Shown here piece by piece: positions 8,491-17,049 of a DNA stretch of 64,000 bases. Under the pieces are notes generated by a model. That model did no database searches and had not been told where the DNA came from. It saw only the letters and a list, made by a program, of their open reading frames with translations. Within the stretch, counting starts at the first letter, position 1, and every line of letters begins with the position of its first letter. A program made the position numbers and the translations under genes. The stretch is from Alphaproteobacteria bacterium (GTDB lineage: Bacteria > Pseudomonadota > Alphaproteobacteria > UBA8366 > GCA-2717185): assembly GCA_012103325.1 (NCBI GenBank), contig WLWY01000009.1:62001-126000 (forward strand), written 5' to 3'.

Positions 8491-10122
8491 TTGGGAAGTG
8501 GGCGTGGGGTGGCAAAGAGGCTAAATATTTCCAGTCGACCTGCGGCCGACTCCGAACGTACGACGCGTTCGGCAACGGCACCGTACGAGGCGTTGCGCGT
8601 CAGCGAGGCGCGATTTCGTGACCTTGTCGAAGGGTCGATCCAAGGCATCATTGTTCATCGACATTTCAAGCCGCTGTTTGCCAACCAGGCGGCGGCGGAT
8701 ATTTTTGGGGTTGCAGGGCCCACGGATATCCTAGCGCGGGGTTCGATCGTTGAATTCTATGCGCCGCATGAGCGAGAGCGGCTCAAGGGATACAAAGACG
8801 CGCGAATGCGTGGAGAACCGGCGCCTGCGTCATACGAGTATCAAGGCGTACGCGCTGACAGCACGCTGATTTGGCTTGAGAACCGAGTCTCCGTCGTTGA
8901 TTGGGATGGCGCGCCGGCGAACCTTACTACCTATTTCGATATTACTGAGCGCAAGCGGGCTCAGGCGGCATTGCGAGAGAGCGAGGAGCGCTTTCGGGAT
9001 TTTGCGGAGTCCGCAACCGACTGGTTGTGGGAAATGGATGCCAATCTTCGCTTTTCATATTTCTCCGACCGCTTCGAGGAAGGAACAGGTATTTCACCTG
9101 AGATCATGCTTGGCAGGACACGACGGGAGTTGCTTGAGGCGGGACAAGCGAACTTTAACAATTCCAATTCAAAAGCAAAGTGGGACGAATATTTTGCCAT
9201 CATCGAAGGGCGTCAGCCGTTCCGCGACTTTCGACCGCCGAGCCGTCGCGATGATGGGCTTACCAGCTTTATTTCACTCAGCGGCAAACCTGTCTTTGAC
9301 GAAAGCGGAAATTTCAAGGGTTATCGCGGGACAGGCGTAAATATCGCCGATCAGGTGGAAGCGGAAGTATCCCTACGGCGGCGGGAAGCGGAACTGCTGT
9401 TGCATCGCGACCGGGCTGAAGAAGCAAACAGGGCAAAGTCGGAATTCCTTGCCAATGTGAGTCACGAACTCCGAACACCACTCAATGCGATTATCGGTTT
9501 CTCGGACATGATGAGCCAGCGGATACTGGGTCATACCGATCCTGAAAAATATCTTGGCTACGCCAAGAACATTCACGATAGCGCCACGCATCTTCTCAGA
9601 TTGATAACAGACATCCTCGACATTTCCACGGTGGATGCTGGACGCTATGTGCTGGATGTCGAAGGCGTCGAGTTCTCAGCGCTTGCCGACGCATGCTGCA
9701 AGAGTGTTGCGGACGAGGTCGCCGATGGAGCGATAGAGCTTATCGTTGATCTGGACGACGACTTGCCGGTGTTTCCCGCGGACCGGCGGGCGGTTCAGAG
9801 TATGCTGCTGCATCTCCTCTCGAATGCCATCGAATTCACACCCAAGGGAGGCCAAGTTTCGGTCCGCGCCCAGGCGGACAAGGAATGGTTCAGCATCACT
9901 GTCGAAGATACCGGTGTCGGCATTTCCGAAGAAGACCTACCGAAGCTTACCGATCCTTTCGAACAAGGAAGACGTGATCCGTACCGCAGCGAAGAGCGAA
10001 CAGGACTCGGTCTCGCGGTCACGCTCTCGATGGTGAAATTGCACAACGGTAAGATGGAAATGTCGAGCACCGTCGGCGCGGGTACTTGTGTGACGATCCG
10101 GTTGCCGCTCGTCACAATCTGA
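8491..10122 (+). CDS. PAS-domain sensor histidine kinase (soluble)
   Basis: A 543-residue hybrid of two PAS sensor domains (about 35-150 and 165-285, each closed by a PAC segment ending ITERKRAQ or NIADQVEAE), a HisKA dimerisation domain with the phospho-acceptor H325 in ANVSHELRTPLN, and a HATPase domain with N445 (N box), DTGVGI at 473-478 and GLGLAV at 505-510. I see no membrane segment, so it should sense an internal signal. The frame opens at a TTG at 8491; a GTG at 8509 is an equally plausible start because no good ribosome site decides it. No response regulator is adjacent; the single-domain receiver at 1808 is a possible partner. Confidence 0.9.
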   Translation: MGSGRGVAKRLNISSRPAADSERTTRSATAPYEALRVSEARFRDLVEGSIQGIIVHRHFKPLFANQAAADIFGVAGPTDILARGSIVEFYAPHERERLKGYKDARMRGEPAPASYEYQGVRADSTLIWLENRVSVVDWDGAPANLTTYFDITERKRAQAALRESEERFRDFAESATDWLWEMDANLRFSYFSDRFEEGTGISPEIMLGRTRRELLEAGQANFNNSNSKAKWDEYFAIIEGRQPFRDFRPPSRRDDGLTSFISLSGKPVFDESGNFKGYRGTGVNIADQVEAEVSLRRREAELLLHRDRAEEANRAKSEFLANVSHELRTPLNAIIGFSDMMSQRILGHTDPEKYLGYAKNIHDSATHLLRLITDILDISTVDAGRYVLDVEGVEFSALADACCKSVADEVADGAIELIVDLDDDLPVFPADRRAVQSMLLHLLSNAIEFTPKGGQVSVRAQADKEWFSITVEDTGVGISEEDLPKLTDPFEQGRRDPYRSEERTGLGLAVTLSMVKLHNGKMEMSSTVGAGTCVTIRLPLVTI

Positions 10123-10131
10123 AATCAGCCC

Positions 10132-11073
10132 TCACCCATGCAGGGCGCTTTTGGCGAGCATGACATGGATCCCTTTATGCACGTTGACTGTCTGGCTGAC
10201 GCGCAGGTCGGCCGCAAGGCTGCACAGCATGTAGGCGTCTTCCTTGGACAGGTTCGTCTTTTCCTGGATGAGCGTGATCATCTCGCGCAACGCTTGTTTC
10301 GCTGCATTGTCGAGAACAGGATCGATCCCAGTCGTGATGTAGTGGCTCGCCGTTTCGGCACGCGGCATCGTAGGCGCGTTGCCCTTGTGCAAAATCAACT
10401 GGAACGTTCCGGACAGGCAGGTCTCTATCGCCGTTCCGTCGACTTCGCCGTCTCCCTGCACCGCGTGCCCGTCGCCTGCGGAGAATAGTGCGCCGTCATT
10501 GAAGACCGGCAGATACAAAGTGCTTCCGGACCCCAGCGCCTTGATGTCTAGGTTGCCGCCATGGGCTCTTGGAATAATCGATGTAATGCGTCCCCATTCC
10601 GCGGGCGGCGCCACACCCATCACACCGAAGAAGGGGGCGAGAGGCAAATCGACGCCCCACGGCAGATGCGCAACCAATTTTTCCCGGTCGAGGCGGATAT
10701 GGGTTAGCGTCATGGTGGGAAAGTCTTCCGGGAGTGTTCCGGCGAGCGGACGAATCCGGTTCCATCCCCAATTGACGCGCAGGGAGACGTCGAGGATGCG
10801 GACTTCGAGCATATCGCCTGGACTGGCACCACGGACCGCGACCGGACCTGTCATGATATGGCCGGCTTGCGCTGGCGTGACGTTTGCGTGGATCTGCCGA
10901 TGTTCGGGAAGGATTTCGAAATCGCCGTCGGGTAGGATGTCGGGTCCGCCGGAAACGGTATGCAGTGTGACGGTTTCTCCGGACTCGATGGTATGGATTG
11001 CCGGCAGCGCGGCATCGAACACACCCCAATGCACCGTTTCCGGGCTGGCGTTGATTTCCAGATGATCTGTCAT
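10132..11073 (-). CDS. Acetamidase/formamidase family amidohydrolase
   Basis: A 313-residue member of the FmdA/AmdA family, zinc-type enzymes that split short amides to acid and ammonia. Recognisable blocks are VSGGPDILPDGDFEILPEH, GHIMTGPVAVRGASPGDMLE, PFFGVMGVAP, HGGNLDIK and GDGHAVQGDGEV, the last being a hallmark of the family. The frame is open further upstream into the preceding gene, but the ATG at 11073 (start MTDHLEIN) fits the family and leaves a 28-bp gap. It is the third gene of a minus-strand operon with a molybdoenzyme and an amidohydrolase, implying breakdown of an amide-containing compound. Confidence 0.88.
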   Translation of the reverse strand: MTDHLEINASPETVHWGVFDAALPAIHTIESGETVTLHTVSGGPDILPDGDFEILPEHRQIHANVTPAQAGHIMTGPVAVRGASPGDMLEVRILDVSLRVNWGWNRIRPLAGTLPEDFPTMTLTHIRLDREKLVAHLPWGVDLPLAPFFGVMGVAPPAEWGRITSIIPRAHGGNLDIKALGSGSTLYLPVFNDGALFSAGDGHAVQGDGEVDGTAIETCLSGTFQLILHKGNAPTMPRAETASHYITTGIDPVLDNAAKQALREMITLIQEKTNLSKEDAYMLCSLAADLRVSQTVNVHKGIHVMLAKSALHG

Positions 11074-11101
11074 CGTAAAGCGGCTCCGCTTGTGCGTCTT
11101 T

Positions 11102-12013
11102 TCAAGGGTCGATGCGATAGAATGCCATCGCGTTCTTGGAAAACAGTTTCTTCTGCGCATCGCGGGAAAATTCCGCGACGATTGATTTGAACGAGTCGTA
11201 AATCAGGTCATAGCTCGCCCGCAGCCCGTCAACCGGGTAGTTCGAGGCGAACATGCAGCGGTCAACGCCAAAGGTCTCAATCGCCTCCAGCACGATGGGC
11301 CGGTTGCTTTCAAGCGTCCAGAGGCTGTCCGGCAGGCACAGGCAGGAAATTTTCACATGCACGTTCGGGGCAGCGGCGAGGGCCTGCATGCCGCGTCGCC
11401 AGATCTTGAGACCCGCTTCGCTGCGGTCCCAGGGAAAGCCGGTGTGATTGAGGACGATCCGCGTTCCGGGAAACGCGTGTGCCACTTCCGCCGCTTCTTC
11501 GAGGTGCCAGCACGGGACCCGAAGATCCCAGGAAAGGCCATACTTCTCGAGAAGGGCAAACCCTTTGAGCCATTTCGGGTCCTGCATGGTGCGCGGTGCG
11601 CCCGGTTGCATCCGGTCGGGCGACGATGCGGTAACCGGCTTTGAACGGATACCGCGAACCAGCGGAAACGCGGCTTGTGCGGCGAGGATTTCTTCATTGT
11701 TCTCTTCGTCGAACCATGCATGCGCAACGATTGCGTTCGGGAAGCCGTACTCGGCGTTGATCCGTGAAATCCATTCGGTTTCGGCGATCTGGTTTTTTCG
11801 ATCGCACTCCGCTTCGACATGGACAGTCTTGATAACATTGTGGCGCGTCGAGTCCCGGCGATAATCTTCCGGCAGATAGTTCCTGCGGATGGGGGTGTTG
11901 TCGCCGAGGAAAAACGCCTCATTGACCGAGTCGGTCAGGAAGGGATAGTGCAGCGCCTGCAAATCCCAAAGATGGTGGTGTGCATCGACGATCTCGATAT
12001 CGTCTAAAGTCAC
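11102..12013 (-). CDS. Amidohydrolase family 2 protein (TIM-barrel metal hydrolase)
   Basis: A 303-residue amidohydrolase_2-type protein. The metal-binding DAHHHLWDLQ is at residues 10-19, HVEAECDR follows in the third strand region, VLNHTGFPWDRS supplies the later His, and the terminal Asp is in ASNYPVDGL. Relatives hydrolyse lactones or decarboxylate aromatic acids; the sequence does not decide. Its start overlaps the stop of the molybdoenzyme gene by 4 bp, the usual sign of translational coupling, and it precedes the acetamidase gene. Confidence 0.85.
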   Translation of the reverse strand: MTLDDIEIVDAHHHLWDLQALHYPFLTDSVNEAFFLGDNTPIRRNYLPEDYRRDSTRHNVIKTVHVEAECDRKNQIAETEWISRINAEYGFPNAIVAHAWFDEENNEEILAAQAAFPLVRGIRSKPVTASSPDRMQPGAPRTMQDPKWLKGFALLEKYGLSWDLRVPCWHLEEAAEVAHAFPGTRIVLNHTGFPWDRSEAGLKIWRRGMQALAAAPNVHVKISCLCLPDSLWTLESNRPIVLEAIETFGVDRCMFASNYPVDGLRASYDLIYDSFKSIVAEFSRDAQKKLFSKNAMAFYRIDP

Positions 12014-14331
12014 GAACTCACCTTCGATGCGACGGGCCCTGTGAATGCGGTGATGTCCGGCAAATCTCGTTCGAAACGCTCGACCTCAACCAAGGTGCTG
12101 TGCGAGATCGGACCCTGTCCCAATTTCGAGGTGCCGCGATCGATTGTCAGGACATTGGGATTGCCGTGCTTGTCCAGCGTGCCGACCCGCCCCGGCTCCG
12201 TCGGGTCGTACCAGGCGCCCGTTGCCAGCCGAACGACACCGGGCCGTACCGCCTCCGACAAAATCACACCCGCGAGCGTCTCGCCCCGATCATTGAAGAC
12301 CCGCACGATATCGCCGTCTTCGATGCCGCGGGCCGCCGCGTCTTCAGGATTCAGCGCGATCGGTTCGCGCCCCTTGATTTTGGCGTCCCGGCTAACGGAT
12401 GCGCAGTCCATCTGCGCATGTAGGCGCGTGGCCGGCTGGTTCGACATGAGATGCAGAGGAAACCGTTTCGCCGCTGTTGCTCCTAACCATTCGACAGGTT
12501 CTAGCCAGACCGGATGCCCCGGGCAGTCGTCGTAGCCAAATCCGTCGATCGTTTCCGAGAAGATCTCGATTTTGCCAGATGGCGTTTGCAACGGATTGGC
12601 GTTCGGTTCGGCGCGGAAATCGGCAAAAACGACATGCGGTTGCTCCGATTCAGGTCTTTCCACATACCCATCGGCCCAAAAGGATTCGAAATCGGGCAGT
12701 TCAATACGATTTTGCGCCGTTTGTTGGCGGGCCACCTCATAGAGGTGCCGAAGCCATTCGGACTCGTCGCGGCCTTCGGTATAGGCATCGTGAAAGCCGA
12801 GCCGTTGCGCCAAACTGGAAAAAATATCGAAATCGTTTCGTGCTTCACCGACGGGCTCGACGGCCTGCTCCATCGCCAGGATGAAGCGGTCGCGAGAGCT
12901 CGATCCAATATCGTTGCGTTCCAGCGTGGTCGTGGCAGGCAGGACGATGTCAGCGTGACGCGCGGTAGCAGTCCACCACGGTTCGTGGACGATAATCGTT
13001 TCCGGCTGGCGGAAGGCTTGGACCAGCCGGTTGATATCCTGGTGATGATGGAATGGATTGCCGCCGCACCAGTAAATCATTCGCGTGTCGGGGTAGGTGC
13101 GCTTCCGGCCGTTGAAGTCGTAATGCCCGCCCGGATCGAGCAGCATGTCGGCGATCCGGGCAACGGGGATGAAGCTGCCGGTCGGGTTCGCGCCAGCGGA
13201 CAGGTTGGGCGCGGTAATCGGATCGATAGGATTCCCCTGGCCCTGCATGCTGCCATAACCGAAACCGAACCCACCGCCTGGCAGTCCGACCTGACCGAGG
13301 ATGGCGGCCAGTACGGCGGTCATCCACCAGGTCTGTTCGCCATGGTCACCGCGTTGCAAGGAGTAGCTTGTGGTAATCATCGTACGGTTCGACGCCATCG
13401 CTCGCGCAAGTTCGCGAATGGTATCTGCGTCGATGGTGGTGATCGCGGCGGCCCATGCGGCGTCTTTCGGTTGGCCGTCGCTTTCGCCGGTCAGGTATTG
13501 TTTGAAGCGCTCGAAGCCAGCGCAATACCGGGCCAGAAAGTCTGGCTCGTGACGGTTTTCGGCGACCAGTGTGTGTGCAAGGCCGAGCATTAGGGCGACG
13601 TCGGTATTCGGGCGCGGCGCGATCCATTGCGCGTCGAGATAGTCCGGCGTGTCATCGCGGAGCGGCGTGACATTCACGACCTTGACGCCGGCCGTGCGAA
13701 GCTGGCGCAGCCACTTATCCGTCGAATGTTCGCCGGAGCCGCCAGGCTCAACCTGTGCGTTTTTCGTGCCAACACCGCCGAACGATACGAGCATTCCCGA
13801 ATTCTCGGCGATATCGCGCCACGAGCTGACACTGCGCAGGGATTGAAGGTCGCCCAGAATATGCGGAAGGATCGCCAGACCGGCAGCGATCGAATAGCTG
13901 TGTACTTGAGCCGTGAAACCGCCGTGGCAGTTTAGAAATCGTTGAAGCTGCGTTTTGGCATGATGGAAACGGCCTGCGCTGGCCCAGCCGTAGGAACCGC
14001 CGAAGATCGCCGCGTTACCGTGCTCCTGCTTGATCCTGGCCAGTTCGTCGGAGACGAGGTCAAGGGCACGATCCCATGGTACGGCGACGAATGGTTCGCC
14101 GCCACGGGCTTCCCGGTTGCTGCCGGGCCCATTCTCGAGCCAACTCTTGCGGATCATCGGTTCCGCAACGCGGCAATCGTGGTATAGCGCCTCTGGCATT
14201 GCCTGCAAGATCGGCGATGGATTCGGGTCCGCTTCGAACGGTGTCACGCCGACGACGCGGCCGTCGCGCACCTCGGCCGAAAATGCCCCCCAATGACTGC
14301 TGTGCCTTACCGTTCCCATATCTTTATCCAT
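12010..14331 (-). CDS. Molybdopterin oxidoreductase of the DMSO-reductase type III group (BisC/TorZ-like)
   Basis: About 773 residues, close to BisC. The GGSYGWASAGRFHH block carries the Ser (about residue 113) that ligates molybdenum in DMSO, TMAO and biotin-sulfoxide reductases. There is no N-terminal Cys cluster for an iron-sulfur centre and no twin-arginine signal, so it should be a cytoplasmic enzyme needing only bis-MGD, reducing an S- or N-oxide. HEPWWTATARHADIVLPATT is the conserved second half motif, and a C-terminal beta domain begins near LHLMSNQPATRLH. I chose the ATG at 14331 (MDKDMGTVRHSS); 14319 and the frame's opening at 14391 are alternatives. First gene of the operon with the amidohydrolase and amidase. 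Confidence 0.9.
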   Translation of the reverse strand: MDKDMGTVRHSSHWGAFSAEVRDGRVVGVTPFEADPNPSPILQAMPEALYHDCRVAEPMIRKSWLENGPGSNREARGGEPFVAVPWDRALDLVSDELARIKQEHGNAAIFGGSYGWASAGRFHHAKTQLQRFLNCHGGFTAQVHSYSIAAGLAILPHILGDLQSLRSVSSWRDIAENSGMLVSFGGVGTKNAQVEPGGSGEHSTDKWLRQLRTAGVKVVNVTPLRDDTPDYLDAQWIAPRPNTDVALMLGLAHTLVAENRHEPDFLARYCAGFERFKQYLTGESDGQPKDAAWAAAITTIDADTIRELARAMASNRTMITTSYSLQRGDHGEQTWWMTAVLAAILGQVGLPGGGFGFGYGSMQGQGNPIDPITAPNLSAGANPTGSFIPVARIADMLLDPGGHYDFNGRKRTYPDTRMIYWCGGNPFHHHQDINRLVQAFRQPETIIVHEPWWTATARHADIVLPATTTLERNDIGSSSRDRFILAMEQAVEPVGEARNDFDIFSSLAQRLGFHDAYTEGRDESEWLRHLYEVARQQTAQNRIELPDFESFWADGYVERPESEQPHVVFADFRAEPNANPLQTPSGKIEIFSETIDGFGYDDCPGHPVWLEPVEWLGATAAKRFPLHLMSNQPATRLHAQMDCASVSRDAKIKGREPIALNPEDAAARGIEDGDIVRVFNDRGETLAGVILSEAVRPGVVRLATGAWYDPTEPGRVGTLDKHGNPNVLTIDRGTSKLGQGPISHSTLVEVERFERDLPDITAFTGPVASKVSS

Positions 14332-14514
14332 CCAGGTGTGACCGATACCGCCAATTCGCCCCTTTCTCGAGGAAAACCGCAATGTTTGCAAAGGATAACG
14401 GGCAATTGACCGGTCCGCAAACTATCCCTCATTTGGGGGACTATTTATGGTGCGATTTGCCGTTGAATGGCTGGGTAGACGAGAGTGAGCGGAGAAACGA
14501 AATAGGTGAACGCA

Positions 14515-14703
14515 ATGGCGAGAAGTGTCGAGAAAGATGCGTTTTGTGCTGCGCGCGCAGCTTACCGGGAACAAATTGAGTTCGGAAGCGAACGGGATTG
14601 CGCGCTCAACTTGGCCACAATTGTCTATCAGCAGCGCCATCCACGCGTGCCGGCAAATCAGGCCCGTATGCTGGTTGGTGAGGCTCTGGGAATTAACACA
14701 TGA
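14515..14703 (+). CDS. Small conserved-looking protein A of a tandem paralogous pair
   Basis: A 62-residue Ala-rich, probably helical protein, product unknown. An AGGTGA site at 14504-14509 precedes the ATG at 14515; the frame also opens at a GTG at 14506. The segment from AY (about residue 15) to the C-terminus aligns without gaps with the protein encoded at 14740-14961, with 17 identical residues in 44, sharing ALN, VY, HP and AR positions. Two adjacent diverged copies with ribosome sites are good evidence that both are real genes rather than chance frames. No membrane segment or signal peptide is visible. Confidence 0.7.
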   Translation: MARSVEKDAFCAARAAYREQIEFGSERDCALNLATIVYQQRHPRVPANQARMLVGEALGINT

Positions 14704-14739
14704 GTCAAAAACGATAATCAATGGGAATGGAAGATCGGT

Positions 14740-14961
14740 GTGGTGAAGAAGGATAATTTTTCAGTTCTAGCATTTGTGCCAAATTCGCGCGCTGCGGACT
14801 TACGAAAGGCGACGGACGCATACGCGCTTGAGGTCAGTCTCGGGCGCACGCCGAACGTCGCCTTGAATTATGCGGCGGCCGTCTATGTGCAAAGCCATCC
14901 GACGATTCAAGCGGGGGACGCGCGTGCCATGATCCGGGCCGCGATTGGCGATGACTGTTAG
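14740..14961 (+). CDS. Small conserved-looking protein B of a tandem paralogous pair
   Basis: A 73-residue paralogue of the protein at 14515-14703, 36 bp downstream in the same direction. It starts at GTG 14740 with GGAAG six bases upstream; GTG 14743 is an alternative. The core VALNYAAAVYVQSHP matches CALNLATIVYQQRHP in the neighbour. Relative to its partner it has an N-terminal extension of about ten residues (MVKKDNFSVLAFVP). I do not recognise the family. The following aminotransferase gene begins 101 bp later. Confidence 0.7.
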   Translation: MVKKDNFSVLAFVPNSRAADLRKATDAYALEVSLGRTPNVALNYAAAVYVQSHPTIQAGDARAMIRAAIGDDC

Positions 14962-15062
14962 GCTCTGATCCGCCTGGCGGAACTTCGGTTCGGCTTTGTT
15001 TCGATGGGACGATCGGGTTATTCTCTCCGCCCGTTCCATCTGCAACGCGCGGGGCAATCGGC

Positions 15063-16232
15063 GTGAAAACAGCCAACACAATTCTCTCCAGTTATGGAAC
15101 CACCGTATTCGAGGTGATGTCGCGCCTCGCGATGGAGCACGAGTCGATCAATCTTGGGCAAGGCTTCCCGGACGAAGACGGTCCGGACGATGTTCGGCAG
15201 GTTGCAGCGGATGCGCTCATGGCCGGTCCGAACCAGTATCCGCCGATGCTCGGCATTCCCGAATTGCGCCAGGCCGTCGCCGCGCACGCCAAACATCATT
15301 ACGGGCTGGATGTGGATTGGCAGTCCGAGGTGATGGTTGCGTCCGGCGCGACCGAGGTGCTGACGGGATGCATGTTTGGGCTGATCGAGCCGGGCGACGA
15401 GGTGGTGCTGATCGAACCGCTCTACGATTGCTATCTGCCGATCATCCGCCGTGCCGGCGGCATTCCGAAAATGGTGCGAGTCGAACCGCCGAACTGGACC
15501 TTGCCAAAGGCGGACCTCGAAGCGGCATTTTCCGACCGCACGAAGCTGATCCTGCTCAACAATCCGATGAACCCCGCTGCCAAAGTGTTCACCGACGATG
15601 AGCTGGCCTTCATCGCTGAGCTGGTCATACGGCACGATGCCTATGCGGTGTGCGACGAGGTTTACGAACACATCGTCTTCGACGGCCGCGGCCACACGCC
15701 GTTGATTTCGTTGCCGGGGATGCGGGACCGCTGCGTGCGCATCGGGTCCGCCGGCAAGACCTTTTCGCTGACGGGCTGGAAGGTCGGCTACGCTACCGCG
15801 GCGCCGGAACTTTTGGCGCCGATTGCCAAGGCGCATCAGTTCGTGACCTTCACGACTCCGCCGAACCTGCAAAAAGCCGTTGCCTATGGGCTTGGCAAGG
15901 ACGACAGTTATTTCCAGGGCCTATCGGACGAGATGCAGGCCAAGCGTGACCGTTTCGGCCTAGGCCTAGCGCGCCTCGGTTTCGACGTCATCGATTGCCA
16001 GGGCACCTACTTCATCACCGCCGATTTCCGGCCGCTCGGCTTCGAAGGCGACGATGTCGAATTTTGCCGCCACATCACCGTCGAGGCCGGCGTTACCGCC
16101 GTCCCGGTGAGCGCTTTCTATCTGGAAAATGGTCCCAGCCATTTCGTCCGCTTTTGCTTCTGCAAGAAGGATGAAGTCCTGGATGCTGCGGTCGAACGGC
16201 TGGAGACGTTCTTTAGATCAAATCAGGATTGA
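15063..16232 (+). CDS. Class I/II pyridoxal-phosphate aminotransferase
   Basis: A 389-residue fold-type I aminotransferase. NLGQGFPDEDGP near residue 30, NQYPPMLGIPELR near 60, LLNNPMNPAAKVF near 165, CDEVYEHIVFDG near 198 and the PLP Lys in SAGKTFSLTGWKVG near 238 are standard for the group containing kynurenine aminotransferase II-like and methionine aminotransferase (YbdL) enzymes. It moves an amino group to a 2-oxo acid in the cytoplasm. The start is a GTG at 15063. It converges with the GST gene at 16337. Confidence 0.88.
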   Translation: MKTANTILSSYGTTVFEVMSRLAMEHESINLGQGFPDEDGPDDVRQVAADALMAGPNQYPPMLGIPELRQAVAAHAKHHYGLDVDWQSEVMVASGATEVLTGCMFGLIEPGDEVVLIEPLYDCYLPIIRRAGGIPKMVRVEPPNWTLPKADLEAAFSDRTKLILLNNPMNPAAKVFTDDELAFIAELVIRHDAYAVCDEVYEHIVFDGRGHTPLISLPGMRDRCVRIGSAGKTFSLTGWKVGYATAAPELLAPIAKAHQFVTFTTPPNLQKAVAYGLGKDDSYFQGLSDEMQAKRDRFGLGLARLGFDVIDCQGTYFITADFRPLGFEGDDVEFCRHITVEAGVTAVPVSAFYLENGPSHFVRFCFCKKDEVLDAAVERLETFFRSNQD

Positions 16233-16302
16233 CCGGAATCGCCTTTGGCGATCCGGCAATTCTGTGAATTTGATCTATCTTTAATATTTGCGAGCGGATT
16301 CA

Positions 16303-16329
16303 CAGGATTGATGCTTGGCATCAATCCTG
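16303..16329. terminator. 12-bp perfect hairpin between convergent genes
   Basis: CAGGATTGATGC and its exact complement flank a TTG loop, midway between the convergent aminotransferase and GST genes. There is no following T tract on either strand, so a rho-independent terminator is only a possibility; it may equally be a dispersed repeat. A related text (CAGGATTGA followed by CCGGAATCGCC and its near-complement) occurs at the aminotransferase stop, 16223-16252. Confidence 0.45.
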
Positions 16330-16336
16330 ATCCGGT

Positions 16337-16969
16337 CTAAGGGGCAGGGCGCGTAACGGCGATGACGTGGTCGCGATAGGCCGGTCGTTCCGAAAGACGC
16401 GCATGCCAGGCTTCTACATTCGGATGCGACGGCCGATGCGGTGACCAGGCGATCCAGCGATGGGTCAGGACGCCGGCCGGGATGTCCGCCATGGTCAGAT
16501 GATCGCCGCATATGTAGTCGCGGTCCGCAAGCTGCGCATCGAGGATATCGAACATGGGGATCGCCTGTTTGATGGCCGCTTCGACGACATCCTGGCTGCG
16601 CTCCGCTTCAGGCAGCCGCCAGAAGTGATTGAGGTAGACCCCGTTGAACGGGGCGAGATTGAGCGAACTCCAATCCATCCATTTTTCCGCCTCCGCCCGG
16701 CCCCGCAGCGAGTCCGGACACATGTTGCCCATGCTGTGTTTGGCACACAGATAGCGCACGACGGCGCCGGATTCCCACAAGGTGAAGCCATCTTCCTCCT
16801 CCAGCGTCGGCAGGCGGCCCATAGGGTTCTTCCGCCGATATTCCGGGTCGTCATTGCCGCCGAACTCGCCGCCCCAATCAATGCGTTCATATTCGACGCC
16901 GAGCTCGTTGAGGCACCACAATGCCTTGATGACGTTGGACCCGTCGTTACGCCCCCAGATCTTGAGCAT
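16337..16969 (-). CDS. Glutathione S-transferase family protein
   Basis: A 210-residue GST. The thioredoxin-like domain begins MLKIWGRNDGSNVIKALW, with Asn-Val in place of a catalytic Cys/Ser-Pro, and continues with GRLPTLEEEDGF and ESGAVVRYL, the cis-Pro and glutathione-binding positions. The helical C-terminal domain includes LTMADIPAG, a usual N-capping box of GSTs. It is 80 bp downstream of the FAD hydroxylase gene on the same strand, so it probably belongs to the LLM-hydroxylase-GST group driven by the promoter at 19349-19379. Confidence 0.85.
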   Translation of the reverse strand: MLKIWGRNDGSNVIKALWCLNELGVEYERIDWGGEFGGNDDPEYRRKNPMGRLPTLEEEDGFTLWESGAVVRYLCAKHSMGNMCPDSLRGRAEAEKWMDWSSLNLAPFNGVYLNHFWRLPEAERSQDVVEAAIKQAIPMFDILDAQLADRDYICGDHLTMADIPAGVLTHRWIAWSPHRPSHPNVEAWHARLSERPAYRDHVIAVTRPAP

Positions 16970-17049
16970 TCGTTGTTCTCCCTGATTGAATTAGTTCTTG
17001 GGCGCCACTGTAGCGCACCGCACCATCGGTGAAAAATTCTTGCTTGATT

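Noticed and set aside
16223..16330. Riboswitch or structured RNA between the convergent aminotransferase and GST genes
   Set aside because: The hairpins lie after both stops with no downstream gene to control; a terminator or repeat is simpler.
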